A stretch of 64,000 nt of DNA, from contig JALNQF010000036.1 of the NCBI GenBank assembly GCA_028456385.1, positions 186,001 to 250,000 on the forward strand, written 5' to 3'. This stretch comes from Ophiosphaerella korrae (lineage: Eukaryota > Ascomycota > Dothideomycetes > Pleosporales > Phaeosphaeriaceae). The position numbers were made by a program, and so were the translations under genes. Numbering within the stretch: position 1 is the stretch's first letter; the number at the start of each line of letters is the position of its first letter. Positions 22,169 to 34,644 of the stretch are shown here, one piece after another. The notes beneath the pieces were generated by a model, which saw nothing but the letters and a program-made list of their open reading frames with translations, was not told the origin of the DNA and ran no database searches.

Positions 22169-25100
22169 TCAACCCAACAAACTCAGTCTCTCGAAATCAT
22201 TCACCACGGGTGGCTCTCTCTCCTTTCCTACCTCTTGCAGACTATCCCAAAGTGTCGCATCGCCTCCGGTGGGCCGAAGTGCATCTAATTCCTGGCCAAC
22301 GGCACCCTGCGTAGGTGCAACCACGCCATGTGTTGCGACGGCTGGATACATCTCTTGGACCGCAAGCTTACACCTCTCGATGACATCGTTCACAGAAGCC
22401 GACACAGCGTCTGCACGTTCTCTCATGCCGCGCTTAACCAGACCTTCAACCAGTCGCTGAATCTCATCCCGCATGCTGTTGATGCGCTCGATCAGACGCT
22501 CAATAGAATTGGTGAGATACTCTTCTTCGTACACAGTGCCTTTCTTGCCCCGCGCACGCTTCCGCTCCTCGCGACGTTTATTCTTGCTCGTTTTGCGCGT
22601 TGCTTGCGTGTTTACTGTGCCAGTTTGGTTCGTGTACCGCGTCATGAAGGTGCCGCCGGACGTCGTATCTGTAGGAGCTAGGGAAATATTGTCTGGTATG
22701 TTTACGCCACCATCATCCATGCCCTCGAAGAATGCCAGTGGGTCTTCGGCTTTTTTCGTCCGCAGTTCTTGGAGTCGAGGTACTTGAGCTAGGAGCTGTC
22801 CTTTCATTTCTGCGAGAAACTCGGTCATGTCTGAACTGCGTTCGATAAGAGAGGGATCAATGACTTCGGTGATGAGCTCGGGTTGTCTTCGCAGTGTGAC
22901 GATGCGAACGGCTTCGGCGAAGTGGCATCCTTTGCAAAGCAAGCGTGCAGCTGCGGCGGTATCAGAGAAGTAATCTAGGGTAATTGTTGATGCTGCAAAG
23001 TAATCTTTTGACTCTGCAAGACTCTCTGCGAGAGATGATGCAAGGGTCTCAAGCTCGCTTGAAGATACATCTGCCAGTGTGGCAGATGAAAGCGCTTCGC
23101 GCCAGAGACTTGATGAACGATAACATGGCCATGCGGAGGCATGATCTCCTAAATATTCGTATGCAAGCGCTGCTTCTTTATTCTTGTTGTTGCTTCTGAG
23201 GTAATCTGCGTAGATTCTCATAACACTTTTCAGGTGCACAGCGTCATATTTGTACATATCTAACGCTTCCAGGTAGAGTGCATGCTTTTCCACATAACTC
23301 TCCACTTCATCAAACGCCTGGAGATCTTTGAGATGAAGAAGTGCTTTCGTTCGGCGTCCGAGCTGGTCATCAATGTTGAACTTTCGCCGTGTGGTAGGCA
23401 AATCTTGAAGTGACTGTAGGTGAGGCAAGTATTCTCTTGGGTCCTGCATCAAGTATATCAGTGATGGTCATAACCGACTGGAAACAACTCACTTTTTGAG
23501 ACTGCTGAGCAATCAGTAAAGCGAGGTCTAGATTATAAAGTCCAAGTGAGGTGTCATATAGTTGGTTGACATCAGCAAGGAAGCATATATGCTCAGCTGC
23601 TTTGTCTGCGAGCGGGTCGTGGGTTTCTATTAGAGCTGTTAGCATGCATGGACATAATCAGAGCTCAATTCAATCACCTTGTAATCTACCAATTAGTTCG
23701 AGACCAGTTTCAAGTGCCGGGGGTACTTTGCAGACATGAGATGTGATGATGGTCTGTAAGTATTCGTCTCTATACTGAGGTCGCTCTAGTACAGCAAGGA
23801 ATGCGTCGCAAATATCATTGACTTTAGTGATGACTTTCGTTTGCGAGAGTTTCGATTTCGTCCCTAGCTCTCTAGCTTTTAGTGTCTCTTTGTACATCGT
23901 CTCTGATACATCTTCGTTTCTGCATTGATCAGCTAGTAGTCCGGAGACAAGATATACGATATCTTACCGTAACTGCGAAAGAAGTAAATCGATATGTTCT
24001 ATCCGCTTCACCTGGGAAATGAAATCTTCAATGCTGGCAAGAAATTTCTCGGGGTCATGGTCATGCAAAATATTCATATCAACCCGTTGACTTCGGCAAG
24101 CAAGGAACGCTTGGCCGTATTGTCCAGACTCAATACTTCGTCGGATAGCTGCAAGAACGAGGGCTCGTGGGTATACAGTTTCTAGATTGCCTCGTGGCAT
24201 CTGTAAGACAATGGAGTATGTTGTTGGCATAACGGTGACAATCTTGGCGCCTCGCTCAATGCTTCGGCATCGCTCATCCTTCTGTGGTTCATCTAGGGGT
24301 ATCTCCAATTCTAATATCTGTTAGAAGATTGTTATTGGTTATTTGTAATCCATGTGCTTACCATCGATACTCACAAGGTGAACGAATTTCAGAAGGTGTT
24401 GAGTAGTTGTAAGAATGAGATGAGCGGGAGTGACTGCGAATGACGTGCAATTACGAACTAGGATTCTCTCATTCGCATAAAGTATGCCACTCTTTGTCAA
24501 CCCAAATGCCATTGTCTGAAACGTCAGTTACTGTCGTAATATCAGGCTAGTGTACAACATACCTGTCCCTCGATGTTAATGACTTTGACTTCTGTAGCAA
24601 GGGAAGGAAATTTATGTATTAAAGATGTTGTCGGAGGGAGGTCTGTTGATGGATCAGTTGTATCTATTATGTGCATTGCTCCATTTTGGAACTGAGCATA
24701 AATCGCAGTGTAATTCACGTCTGATGTAAGCAATGAAATACCCTCTGTGTCGAGGATTGGTCCTTGGAGTACAATTTCCGTCCCATCAGATCTCCATAGG
24801 TAGCCCTCATCCTCGTCCCAACTGTCGGACAGGCAAAACAGCTGATTATCGCCAATAAAAGTCACGTGCCGCGGGTAGTGAGTTTGGATGGCATTACTTT
24901 GCCAGAGAAATTGAGGTTTTGGTATTGGCCGCTCATTCATATTAAGGGTGTATACTGCAACACCGCTGTCGGAGAGAACAGCTAGCCGGTTGCCAGACTC
25001 GGATATTGCGACATCTGTGGCCTTACGTTCGAGTGCCAATGTGTGGAATGCCATCGGAGGGGGTACATTTGCCAGTCTTAACGGCGTAAGTTTTAGCGAC

Positions 25101-26413
25101 ACTTCCAACAGTCAGCGTCTCCAGGCAAATATCAGATCTAACTTACGCCCATCGATCGAGGCAACTAGCCCAAAATCATTTGGCTGGACAGTTGAGCCAA
25201 TTGCAGCTGAATATGAACATTCAAGTATTTGAAGTGCATCTATAGAGTTCTGTCAGCCAACATACACACCCATACCGAAATGCATACTTGATGTGGGGAG
25301 GGCAAGCGTAAGTGGGCGTTCTGCATGCCATGCGCAAAAGATTGGTTGGGAGGCAGGTTCCGGAAATGCAAGCTCCTGTTTGAGATAATAATGATAGTTG
25401 CTCATTGTCCAAAGTTGTACCTTGTCTGGATATGACACGGCCAAGACATTGGAATCGCTGCTCCAATTCAACTTCAGACACACTGATGGCCCCTCAATTT
25501 CGTCTTGGGAGAAGCGCAAGTCGAATTGGCCATGCCGCAGACCGTTTCGCTCGAAAAATACGACTTCAATCTTCTCACTCGACTGGCGGATGCCTGCAAT
25601 CAAGTTCCCAGATGGGCGCCAACTTAGAGCTCCTTCCAGACCATCGACAGGTTCACTGACGCTGTCTAAATGCCCTTCCCTAGAGTAAACTCGAATCATG
25701 CGCCGCCGTTGTTCCTCTATTTTATTGACTGCAAAGTACATCCCATCACCTCTCCAACTGATGGATACGGAGTGATCATCTGATGCGCTCAGGACTCCTT
25801 CGTCGACAGTCTCTGGCACAGTTGGATCCTGCAATGCCCTTGCCCTTTTGCCTTTGAATTGTGTCTCTTTCTTTCCCCATCCTACAGAAACATGACTGGA
25901 AACGTTGATATCATCGACTGCTAAGGTTATGCTCGCTATATTTTCGATGTCGCGACTCATCAAAAGGAGCGTATCTGCCAGTGTAGTGATGGCGAGCAGC
26001 TCCTCATCTGGTGACCAAGCAGCAGCAGAAATTCCAGCATCTACTGATCCAACAATCTCAACCAACTCTTCATTTTGTAGCGGCTGTTCTCTGACCAGAA
26101 CAATATCACCTCCAGCCAGAACTAGACATGATGTGGCAGTATCCGAGAAGTGGTGGAGGTTTAATATTGAGTCGTGTTCAAGTGAGGGCAGTGGGCACGG
26201 TGCGTCCCAGGAAGCAATACTCTCGAGTTTATCTTCAGAGCTATTACGCGTGTAGTGCAGTCTTTTTAATTCAATGGTAGCACGTGATGCGGATGGTCCA
26301 AATGCACATATGAGCGCATTCGCAGTGGCGTCCCAGGCTGTAGTTGTGAGAGGCAGCGGATCCTCGCCGGAGAATCGCAATAACGATCTCCCAACGATCT
26401 TGAGGTTGCGCAT
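22169..26413 (-). CDS. ELP1: Elongator complex protein 1 (IKI3/ELP1)
   Basis: Eight exons (26413-25288, 25239-25147, 25101-24563, 24515-24375, 24317-23968, 23919-23678, 23635-23493, 23443-22169) give 1302 residues, the normal fungal length. ELP1 is the scaffold of the Elongator complex that modifies wobble uridines of tRNAs (cm5U pathway). The N-terminal half is a double WD40 propeller (MRNLKIVGRSLLRF start, SWDAPCPLPSLEHDSIL, VSISWRGDGMYFAVN, GNLIAGI), followed by helical TPR-like repeats (RIYADYLRSNNKNKEAALAY region). Near the C-terminus is the basic KTSKNKRREERKRARGKKG segment implicated in tRNA contact. The TTG-containing fifth exon and the GTGATT donor of intron 6 were chosen because they alone keep the frame. 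Confidence 0.95.
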
Positions 26414-26859
26414 GAGTGTTGCAAATTATTCAAAGCATGTGGTGTTGTGTTGCTTGGAAATGTGCGAAATCTTTGTGGTCGAAAATCAAAGGTTCGCGCC
26501 AAGCTTCCGGGCAGCGTCATCTGGGGAGTCAAGCACTGGAACAGTAGGTAGTCGAATTATTTCAGCACGACTTCCATGCTTGTAAGGTGTGACGCTTAAT
26601 CTCCACGGTCCCTAGGCCCCATGGATGCCATTTACTCCACCTACTGTTTGTTTACTTGGCCAGGAGGTGAGTACTGTGGGGTAGGAAGGGAGGACAAGCA
26701 CTGTATCAATCAAGTGCTTACCAAGAACAGGAATGAGGACAAACAATGAAATTGATGCTGTAAGGTCTAGTATAGCCGTTCTTGGGCCCTCCACTTATTC
26801 TACAAATTCCGTCTTGCTCAGGTATGCTATCCACATGCCCATGGTCAGATACATTTTGC
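26414..26859. other. Intergenic between ELP1 and COX8
   Basis: 446 bp holding the ELP1 promoter region and the COX8 3' flank. No gene is seen. Confidence 0.5.
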
Positions 26860-27208
26860 TCAAGGCTTGTTCTTCTTTGTCTGCCAGACTGTATTGTCGC
26901 TAGAATTAGTACATGTCGGAAGAAGAGTGGGATCAAGCTTGGGGTCTCACCAGCGAGGAGGAAGGGAAGGGAGAATCCGGTGGCTATTGTTATTAGCTTT
27001 CCTACAGCCATTGGCGGCGCTGGAGCTTACCCATGAATGCCCAGTACTTGTAGGTAAACCCCTTCTTCAACGGGTCAAAGGGTAAATTGCTGCGTGGGCC
27101 CTCGGGGTAGTGGTACGGGCTGCTGAGTTGCGCGCGGGTCGATTGGAAGCCACGGCGGGCGACGAGGGAGGGAGCCGAGGCGGCGCGGAAGGTAGCACGG
27201 GCGAGCAT
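26860..27208 (-). CDS. COX8: Cytochrome c oxidase subunit VIII (COX8/COX7C family)
   Basis: Three exons (27208-27031, 26983-26951, 26888-26860) encode 79 residues; the middle exon is only 33 bp. The N-terminal part (MLARATFRAASAPSLVARRGFQS) is a typical mitochondrial presequence with a mitochondrial peptidase-like site. The mature part carries the family signature HYPEGPRSNLPFDP, then a single transmembrane helix (YKYWAFMATGFSLPFLLAVW) and a short QTKKNKP tail. It is a small nuclear-encoded subunit of respiratory complex IV in the inner membrane. Both introns split codons, and only this splicing yields the VWQTKK ending known in fungal homologues. It is divergent from MTR4 with 332 bp between. 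Confidence 0.9.
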
Positions 27209-27540
27209 CTTATATCGTCAGCAAGAAGATATGCAATTGGTGCGAAAGCAGGTATACTTTGGGTGTGTGAGTAGAGTGGAGAGTGGTATGTTGAAGTCCT
27301 GAAGCTTGCCAGTTGCACCTTGGTATAGATCGGACCACCATCTACTGCAACGCCAAGGAGCGAACTAGCATGCGACGCATTGACCACTTATTTTTCATTG
27401 CGCATCATGATTGCTTCCCTTGCTTCTGTACTTGCAGTCTTTCACGCTCTGTCGCCACTGTCGCCGCCTTTGCCGCCTAGCGCTCAGTTATGAATTGAGC
27501 TAATTATACCCTTTCAATATTTATAAGACAACTACCCACT
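27209..27540. promoter_or_regulatory. Shared divergent promoter of COX8 and MTR4
   Basis: 332 bp between two head-to-head start codons; it must contain both promoters. No specific element is identified. Confidence 0.5.
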
Positions 27541-30500
27541 ATGGACGACGACCTTTTCGAGGTATTTGAGGGCGGCGCGCAGCAGCGTGCAGCGCCCAAA
27601 AAGAGCAAGAAGCGCCAGGCAAATGGTTACGCAAAATCGCCCGTGGAGGACACCGCGATGACCGACAATCCTGCCGAGGCGCCAGAGCCCACGAGCGACA
27701 GCAGTACCAAGCAAGTCGTCAAGAAACAGCGGCGCGACGATGAGGCAGAGCCTATTGTGACAGACGATTTTGAGACTGAGCAGTCGCGCGAAGTCGCTGC
27801 CGCTGCCGGACTACAGGCGCAGCAAGATGGACAAGCTGTGGTACTCTCACATCAAGTGCGCCATCAAGTTTCGCTGCCTCTTGATTACGACTACGTCCCT
27901 ATCTCCGAACACAAGGCACCCGAAGAGCCTGCCCGTACATGGCCTTTTGCCCTCGATCCTTTCCAGCAGGTCTCAATCGTTTCGATACAACGAAATGAGA
28001 GTGTGCTAGTATCTGCGCACACCTCGGCTGGAAAGACTGTTGTGGCAGAATACGCCATTGCGCAGTGCCTCAAGAACAACCAGCGAGTCATCTACACCAG
28101 CCCTATCAAGGCCCTAAGTAACCAGAAATACCGAGAGTTCATGGCCGAGTTTGGAGACGTGGGTCTCATGACAGGTGACGTTACCATCAATCCTACAGCG
28201 ACATGTTTGGTTATGACCACTGAGGTATGTATAAAAAATGCTTCTATCTACGTTACCCTAATTTGTATAGATTTTGCGATCCATGCTGTACAGAGGTTCT
28301 GAAATTATGCGCGAAGTCGCCTGGGTTGTCTTCGATGAAGTACATTACTTACGTGATAAGTCAAGAGGTGTTGTCTGGGAAGAGACCATTATTCTCTTAC
28401 CTGACAAGGTCCGCTATGTTTTCCTCTCCGCTACTATTCCAAATGCTATGCAGTTCGCTGAATGGATCACCAAAACCCACAACCAACCATGCCACGTCGT
28501 ATATACTGATTTCCGACCAACGCCTTTGCAGCACTACTTCTTTCCAGAAGGCGCAGATGGTATCCATCTAGTAGTCGACGAAAAGGGTGTCTTCCGGGAA
28601 GAGAACTTTCAAAAGGCCATGTCCTCAATCGCCGATAAGGCTGGTACCGCCGCCGATGACTTTATGGCGAAGCGCCAGGGCAAAGGCAAAGACAAGAAAA
28701 CGAACAAAGGCGGCAACAAGGGCCAATCGGATATTTACAAGATCGTCAAGATGATCATGATCAAGAACTACAACCCTGTCATTGTCTTCAGTTTCAGTAA
28801 GCGAGAGTGCGAGAACTACGCCCTGTCCATGAGCCAGTTGGCCTTCAACGACGATTCCGAGAAGGCTATGGTAGCGAAGGTCTTTAACAGCGCCATCGAG
28901 ATGCTATCGGAGGAAGATCGCTCTCTTCCTCAAATCCAGCACATTCTCCCGTTATTGCGGAGAGGCATTGGCGTCCATCACTCTGGATTGCTGCCGATTC
29001 TCAAGGAGACAATTGAGATTCTATTCCAAGAAGGCCTCATTAAGGTGCTCTTTGCGACAGAGACTTTCTCTATTGGTCTGAACATGCCAGCCAAGACGGT
29101 AGTGTTTACCAGTGTACGCAAATTCGACGGTGTCGCACAGCGATGGGTCACCCCGTCAGAATTCATCCAAATGTCTGGTAGAGCTGGTCGCCGTGGCCTT
29201 GATGACCGTGGCATCGTTATCATGATGATCAATGAGCAAATGGATCCTGCAGTGGCAAAGGAGATTGTACGAGGAAAGCAAGACAATCTGAACTCTGCTT
29301 TTCATCTTGGATACAACATGGTTCTAAATCTCATGCGAGTTGAGGGCATATCTCCAGAGTTTATGCTTGAGAGGTGTTTCTTCCAGTTCCAGAATACTGC
29401 TGGCGTCTCAAACCTAGAAAAAAGTACATCGGATCACATCCTCTTCTTGCGACTGCGCTGACATGATACAGAACTACAGGAGCTTGAGCATACAAGGTCA
29501 AACACGGTTATTACGGATGAGGCTACTGTCAAAGATTATTATAATCTGCGGCAGCAGTTGGATGCACACACCAAGGACATGCGCGACGTCATCAATCACC
29601 CGCAGTATTGCCTCCCGTTCTTGCAAAATGGTCGTCTGGTCAAAGTCAAATTCAAGGACTATGACTTTGGCTGGGGCGCAGTGACGCAGCCTATCCCTCG
29701 AAGAGCAAACCAAGGTGAAGTATTCCAGCCACAGGAGTCGTACATTGTCGAAGTCCTACTCGTGGTCGCTAGTGATACCCGATTCATGCATCAAGTGAAC
29801 GACGGAATGCCGGCTGGTATACGACCACCCCTACAAGGCGATAAAGGCAAGATGGAGATTGTGCCTATTCTCTTAAACACAATCGAGGCGATTGGCCACC
29901 TTCGAATTTTCTTACCGGCAGAGTTGAGGACACAAGAGCAGAAGAATAACATGCGTAAAACTTTGGATGAAGTGCAGAAGCGCTTCCCTGATGGCATCGC
30001 CATTCTAGACCCGATCGAGAACATGGGTATCAAAGATGACAGCTTCAAGCGCCTTCTTCGAGTAAGTAGGTTCGTACGCTACATAACATGGGCTAACTAT
30101 TGCAGAAAATTGAAGTCCTCGAATCTCGCCTGCTTTCTAACCCACTTCACAACTCTCCGAGACTGCCAGAGCTGTATATCCAGTATGCAAATAAAATGGA
30201 ACTTGGGGAAGAAATCAAGAACGTGAAGAAAAGCATTGCAGATGCACTGTCTGTAATCCAACTCGATGAGTTGAAGAGCAGGAAGCGGGTGCTCCGGCGA
30301 CTTGGTTTCATTGACGACGCCGATGTTGTCCAGCTCAAGGCTCGTGTTGCATGCGAAATCAGCACGGGTGACGAGCTTGTCCTCAGCGAGCTGCTCTTCA
30401 ACCGCTTCTTCAATGAGCTGACGCCGGAGCAGTGCGCAGCATGCTTGAGCTGCTTCATTTTTGAGGAGAAGAGTAAGGATGCACCGGCGCTCAAAGAAGA

Positions 30501-30897
30501 GCTTGCAAAGCCATATCGTGAGATCTTGCAACAAGCCAAATTGATTGTGAAAATGTCCGAGGAAAGCAAGTTGACTTTCAACGAGGACGAGTATCTCCAA
30601 TCGTTCAAGTACGAGCTCATGGAAGTCGTCTATGCATGGACCAAGGGTGCAACTTTCGCCCAGATCTGGTGAGATTGGGAACTGAATTAGCTGAACTTGT
30701 ACTGACCGTATCGCAGCAAAATGACCGATGTGTACGAGGGCAGTTTGATCCGACTGTTCAGACGTCTAGAAGAGCTCCTCCGCCAAATTGCCCAAGCAGC
30801 CAAGGTCATGGGTAGCGAAGAGCTTGAGCAGAAGTTCACGGCAGCCCTAGATCTTGTCCGACGTGATCTAGTCGCAGCCCAGTCTCTATACCTCTAG
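27541..30897 (+). CDS. MTR4: ATP-dependent RNA helicase MTR4 (nuclear exosome cofactor)
   Basis: Five exons (27541-28224, 28271-29423, 29472-30061, 30106-30668, 30717-30897) encode 1056 residues, near the yeast length of 1073. MTR4 is the Ski2-type helicase of the TRAMP complex and feeds RNA to the nuclear exosome. Visible motifs: I AHTSAGKT (about residue 160), Ia [25 protein letters not shown] (about 250), [17 protein letters not shown], and [12 protein letters not shown]. After the helicase core come the arch/KOW region and the helical C-terminal DSHCT domain ending in [14 protein letters not shown]. The N-terminus is low-complexity and acidic, as usual. Confidence 0.97.
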
Positions 30898-31689
30898 TTC
30901 CATAGCAGTTTGGTTTCATGTACAAAAAAGGGTTGGTGTGAGTCATTCGGTAGCATTTTGATGCCGATGCATCACTGGATGGGTAAGTATGGCACTTGCA
31001 CGGCGTTCCTCTCGTTTATGCGATGGCTCAAACGAAAGCGCATGCGCCACACGAGATAGTATTGTCTCAGCGCAGTGGATGCGAGTCGTGGATAGAATTT
31101 ACTAGATCAGATACTGCTGGCTTCGGCGATGCGGTAGATGATCCCCCAGATGCAACAATGCTCCGCATATTGGCGGCGTGATGCAGGCTAGACCGTACCT
31201 ATGTGCCCAATACTCGCAAGTTGCTATGACGATTCGTGAAAACTTCGGCAAGTTGCAGGATGGTGAATGTCAGTGGCGCCGCACGGATCGCCTATTGTCG
31301 TACAGCTGTACCCTGTACCCACAAACTCGGGCTCGGCGCTGCGACTGGTGTGATCTCCTCAGCACTGCTTTCTCCACGACACAACAACACAGCACCGCAA
31401 CACCGCAACACCGCAACACCGCAACACTCGGCGTCAACCACCACACCGCCCCGTCTGTCAGCCTACCGCATTCGTTATCCCACACACCGGAGCTGTTACG
31501 TTGGCGGTGCTGCGTCTTGTTTGCGGGACATTCCAGCATGAACGCTGTCCATACCTCATTCACGCCCCCTCCGCACCTCTTCCCCAACCGCCTTTCTCCC
31601 ACCAGGAACTGTATGTCCCCAACCACCACCACTATTGCATATACAGCGCAGCCACTCACAGGTATTATCTAGGCCATTCGCCCTCGACT
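30898..31689. other. Intergenic between MTR4 and STS1
   Basis: Contains an 8-bp tandem repeat (31397-31428) and a pyrimidine-rich leader for STS1. Open frames in 31178-31689 lack any recognisable feature. Confidence 0.5.
31397..31428. repeat. Tandem repeat (GCAACACC)4
   Basis: Four consecutive 8-bp units, the last with one substitution, about 260 bp before the STS1 start codon. Confidence 0.85.
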
Positions 31690-32526
31690 ATGTCGGGTCG
31701 CAAGCGCAAAGCGGAGGATGATGGAGGAAGCAGCGACGACCGTATGAGTGCATCGCCATCGATATCTGTTGCCGAGTTGCCGCGACAAGCGCCCCGCCAC
31801 ATGAAGCGTATGCGGACGAACATCTCAGGACGCCCACTGCCTCTGCCCCGCCTGCTCGAGACGCTCAGTGCCGACGAAATGCGGAATCTGCTGCAGTCCA
31901 TTTGCCAGCGCCACCCTGATATCGGAAACGAAGTTGTATCGACAGCACCTCGACCAAGCATACAGTCAACACTGGACGTCTTGTCAAAATACGAGTCGAC
32001 CTTCCAAGCTGCTTTCCCATTCGGCGGTCGCTCCTCATCAGACTACGCCTACAATCGGGTACGCCAGCAGCTCATCGAGCTATTGGATTCGTTGAAGGAC
32101 TTTACGCCCCACTTCCTCCCACCGCATGAGCAACAACCCGCCACTTCACTCGCTTTCCTTGATGGCGCTACCGACATCATCCACCGCCTTCCTAATTGGG
32201 ATACATATCAACACAACCGGCATAAGGAGGAGGCATATGAGGAGATGGCAAAAGCTTGGGCTATAGTTATTCGAGAGGCAGCAAAGCGAGCTGGCGGTAT
32301 TCAATTGCAATATGGAGGGTGGGATGAAAAGATTGCCAAGCACAACGAGGCCTCAGGCGGGAAGATGCAGGAGGCCGTCAATGAACTTCGCGGAGGGCTT
32401 GGCTGGATGGGCTCCGAGACTGCAGCGCCAGCTACGAGCGGGCCTGAAAGTTCCATGTCCATCCGACAACAACTACTCAGCGGCAATTACGGCATGGGTG
32501 CATCTCCCAGCGTCGGCGCTTGGTAG
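31690..32526 (+). CDS. STS1: STS1/Cut8 family nuclear proteasome tether
   Basis: A single-exon frame of 278 residues begins at the ATG in CTATGTCGGGTCGC. The Cut8/Sts1 family anchors 26S proteasomes at the nuclear envelope. Visible features: a basic N-terminus ([11 protein letters not shown]), the segment [22 protein letters not shown] that opens the dimerisation/helical domain, the RHPDIGNEV turn, [29 protein letters not shown] and [11 protein letters not shown] typical of the family, then a low-complexity tail. The open frame extends 63 codons further upstream, but that part is not protein-like. The weakest point is start choice. Confidence 0.92.
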   Translation: MSGRKRKAEDDGGSSDDRMSASPSISVAELPRQAPRHMKRMRTNISGRPLPLPRLLETLSADEMRNLLQSICQRHPDIGNEVVSTAPRPSIQSTLDVLSKYESTFQAAFPFGGRSSSDYAYNRVRQQLIELLDSLKDFTPHFLPPHEQQPATSLAFLDGATDIIHRLPNWDTYQHNRHKEEAYEEMAKAWAIVIREAAKRAGGIQLQYGGWDEKIAKHNEASGGKMQEAVNELRGGLGWMGSETAAPATSGPESSMSIRQQLLSGNYGMGASPSVGAW

Positions 32527-33541
32527 ATCACAGTCGAGTTCCAATGTTCCAATCCTCCGAACAACTATCCAACATCCACCTCTCCCACATCCACGGCCGC
32601 GATCCAAGCATTATACCATTCACACAGCATGGAGGCAACCTTTGACACGACCAACGACCTGCATAGCGTTTCCTTGTGCACACCTCATATGAACAGCATT
32701 TCGGCGTTTTTCCCCAGACTTGAGCTTTATTCCCAACAACCACAACCTCGCCATACTATCACCCTTGCCAGCTCTCTCACTCACACAACCAGTGTAATGT
32801 TTTTTACCTGTCTATCTATTTTATTTTGTTTTATGGCCCCTACACTTACGTAACAGGTGCGAGTCACCATAGCTGCAAGTCCCCTGTCTTTTTTTTTTAT
32901 CTGTTTGCGTGCTGCGTCTGCGGTGGAATACCAGGTTTTTGATTTTTCTATAGATGGTGATGGGGTTGCTTGATTTTAGGGGTGTGGGGTTGGGTGGGAG
33001 TATGCTGGGTTGTGTGTGAGGGAGTTAGAATAGATTTTGAAGTTGGTGAATGAATGGCGTGCTTTTCGATTGATTGGTGATTGATTTGGTGATTGTTGTG
33101 TTGGGTTGGTCAAAGTGGTGTGGGTGATGTGAGGATGTGAAGGTAAGTTTGACGGCAGGCTCTTAGCCAACACAGTGATTGCTGAAAGGCTTCGCTACCC
33201 ATTTTAGAGACTGCATTCGGCAAGTCCCAGTGTAGGCATTGTTCAACTCAAACTGTAGGGAAACGCAAGTGAAGGTGCCAACACCTATAGCGATAGTACG
33301 CGTCAGTGCTTGTCAGTGAGAGCAGTGCGCTTTACAGATTGCTTGCCTATGTCTAGCGCGATTTTGCGAGCAACTGCCTAATGCTATAATATGATCCTCA
33401 CTCACCTTTAATGCTACTTCCTCATGGTGAACGCGAACTCGTTAGCGTGTTAGCAAATTATTCAAGCCGCTAACCCAGTATCAACAATCGCTCTCTCAAC
33501 TCAACGCAGCCAAAACTACGCCCTCGCCAAACCACCAAATC
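32527..33541. other. Intergenic, no gene seen
   Basis: About 1 kb with pyrimidine-rich 3' flank of STS1, then a G/T-rich low-complexity stretch (about 32930-33140). Short open frames are not credible. Confidence 0.5.
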
Positions 33542-34644
33542 ATGGCTGTGATAAAGGTCAAATTCGAATCTGAGGTCAAGGCTGAAATTATTGTTGATGG
33601 AGTCGCTCTACAAGAATACGAGAATACCGAGGAAGTGATCAAACCAGACACTGTAACCAGGTACATCGAAGCCAAGTCTGGTGCGATATTCGCCATTCGT
33701 CTGCACTGCTACAACCGCCCTGAATATGACGTATGTGCAAACATCTTCCTAGATGGCAAATCTGTTACTTCAACAGTGTGGAAGTTGAAGTATTGTCATA
33801 ACGACTTCAAGGAGACCACCATTGAAGGTCGGCACTGGCAGGGACACAATGGCGAAACTTTCCTTTCCAAGTTTTCCTTTTCTGGACTACATACTGGTAT
33901 GTTAGCGAAGCTTGATTCATCAACGTATACTGACAACCTTTGCAGTTAAGTCAGCGCTCCAGTCAACGGAAGCCCAACAGATTGAAGACCTAGACAATTT
34001 AGGCCAGATTTCGATAAAATTGTACTTCATCAATAATACCAAACCCAGCCAAAAAATCCCGACTGAAATGTTGAAGGCCAGGCTAGGTAAGGTTCCCGAC
34101 AAGGCATTGAAAGGAAAGGTTTTGACACATCAGTCAATGTAAGTAAGTCAGCCAAACGACGTTCTCCCAATTTACACCATAGTAGTCTTCTACCTCCTAA
34201 AGCTTGCCCAGGAACAAAATTCTGGGACATCAACTATGTTGATCCCCAAAACAAACCGTTTGCTTCTATCAACTTCAAATATCGATCTAAAGGTATAACA
34301 CCATACCTATGATTATGTAGACTTAGTAACTGACAATTTGGATAGAAGCCCTCCAATCCTTGCTCATCATACCCCAAAGCCCTAGTCCAGTTCCTCTTGA
34401 AGAGAGAGATGTCGATGACCTATCGCCACAGGACATGAAGGAACTTATTCAACGCCAGCGACAACAATTGGGGGCGATTCATACTGCGATGCAAGGCACT
34501 AGTATCAAACGCCAACACAGTGCAGTTTTCGATACCGCTAGCTCTAGCAATGCCAATAATGAGGTGGCGTCCACTTCTGCAAAACATCCGCGGCTACCAA
34601 TCATCAAGAACAAGAACGACAGGGAAACAGCCGATCTGACCTGA
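33542..34644 (+). CDS. DUF7918-type fungal protein, function unknown
   Basis: Four exons (33542-33896, 33946-34138, 34183-34292, 34346-34644) encode 318 residues. It resembles the widespread ascomycete DUF7918 proteins: an N-terminal beta-rich domain with AEIIVDGVALQEY, the motif RYIEAKSGAIFAIRL, VCANIFLDGK, and later ACPGTKFWDINYVD and FASINFKYRSK. A Ser/Pro-rich linker and a glutamine/arginine-rich helix (DMKELIQRQRQQLG) follow, ending in a basic tail. No signal peptide or membrane helix is seen. The role of this family is not known; members are often multicopy and variable between strains. The third acceptor has a possible alternative three bases downstream. Confidence 0.8.

Noticed and set aside
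31178..31672. 164-codon plus frame before STS1
   Set aside because: Translation follows the repeat (GCAACACC)n and pyrimidine-rich leader; no protein-like features.
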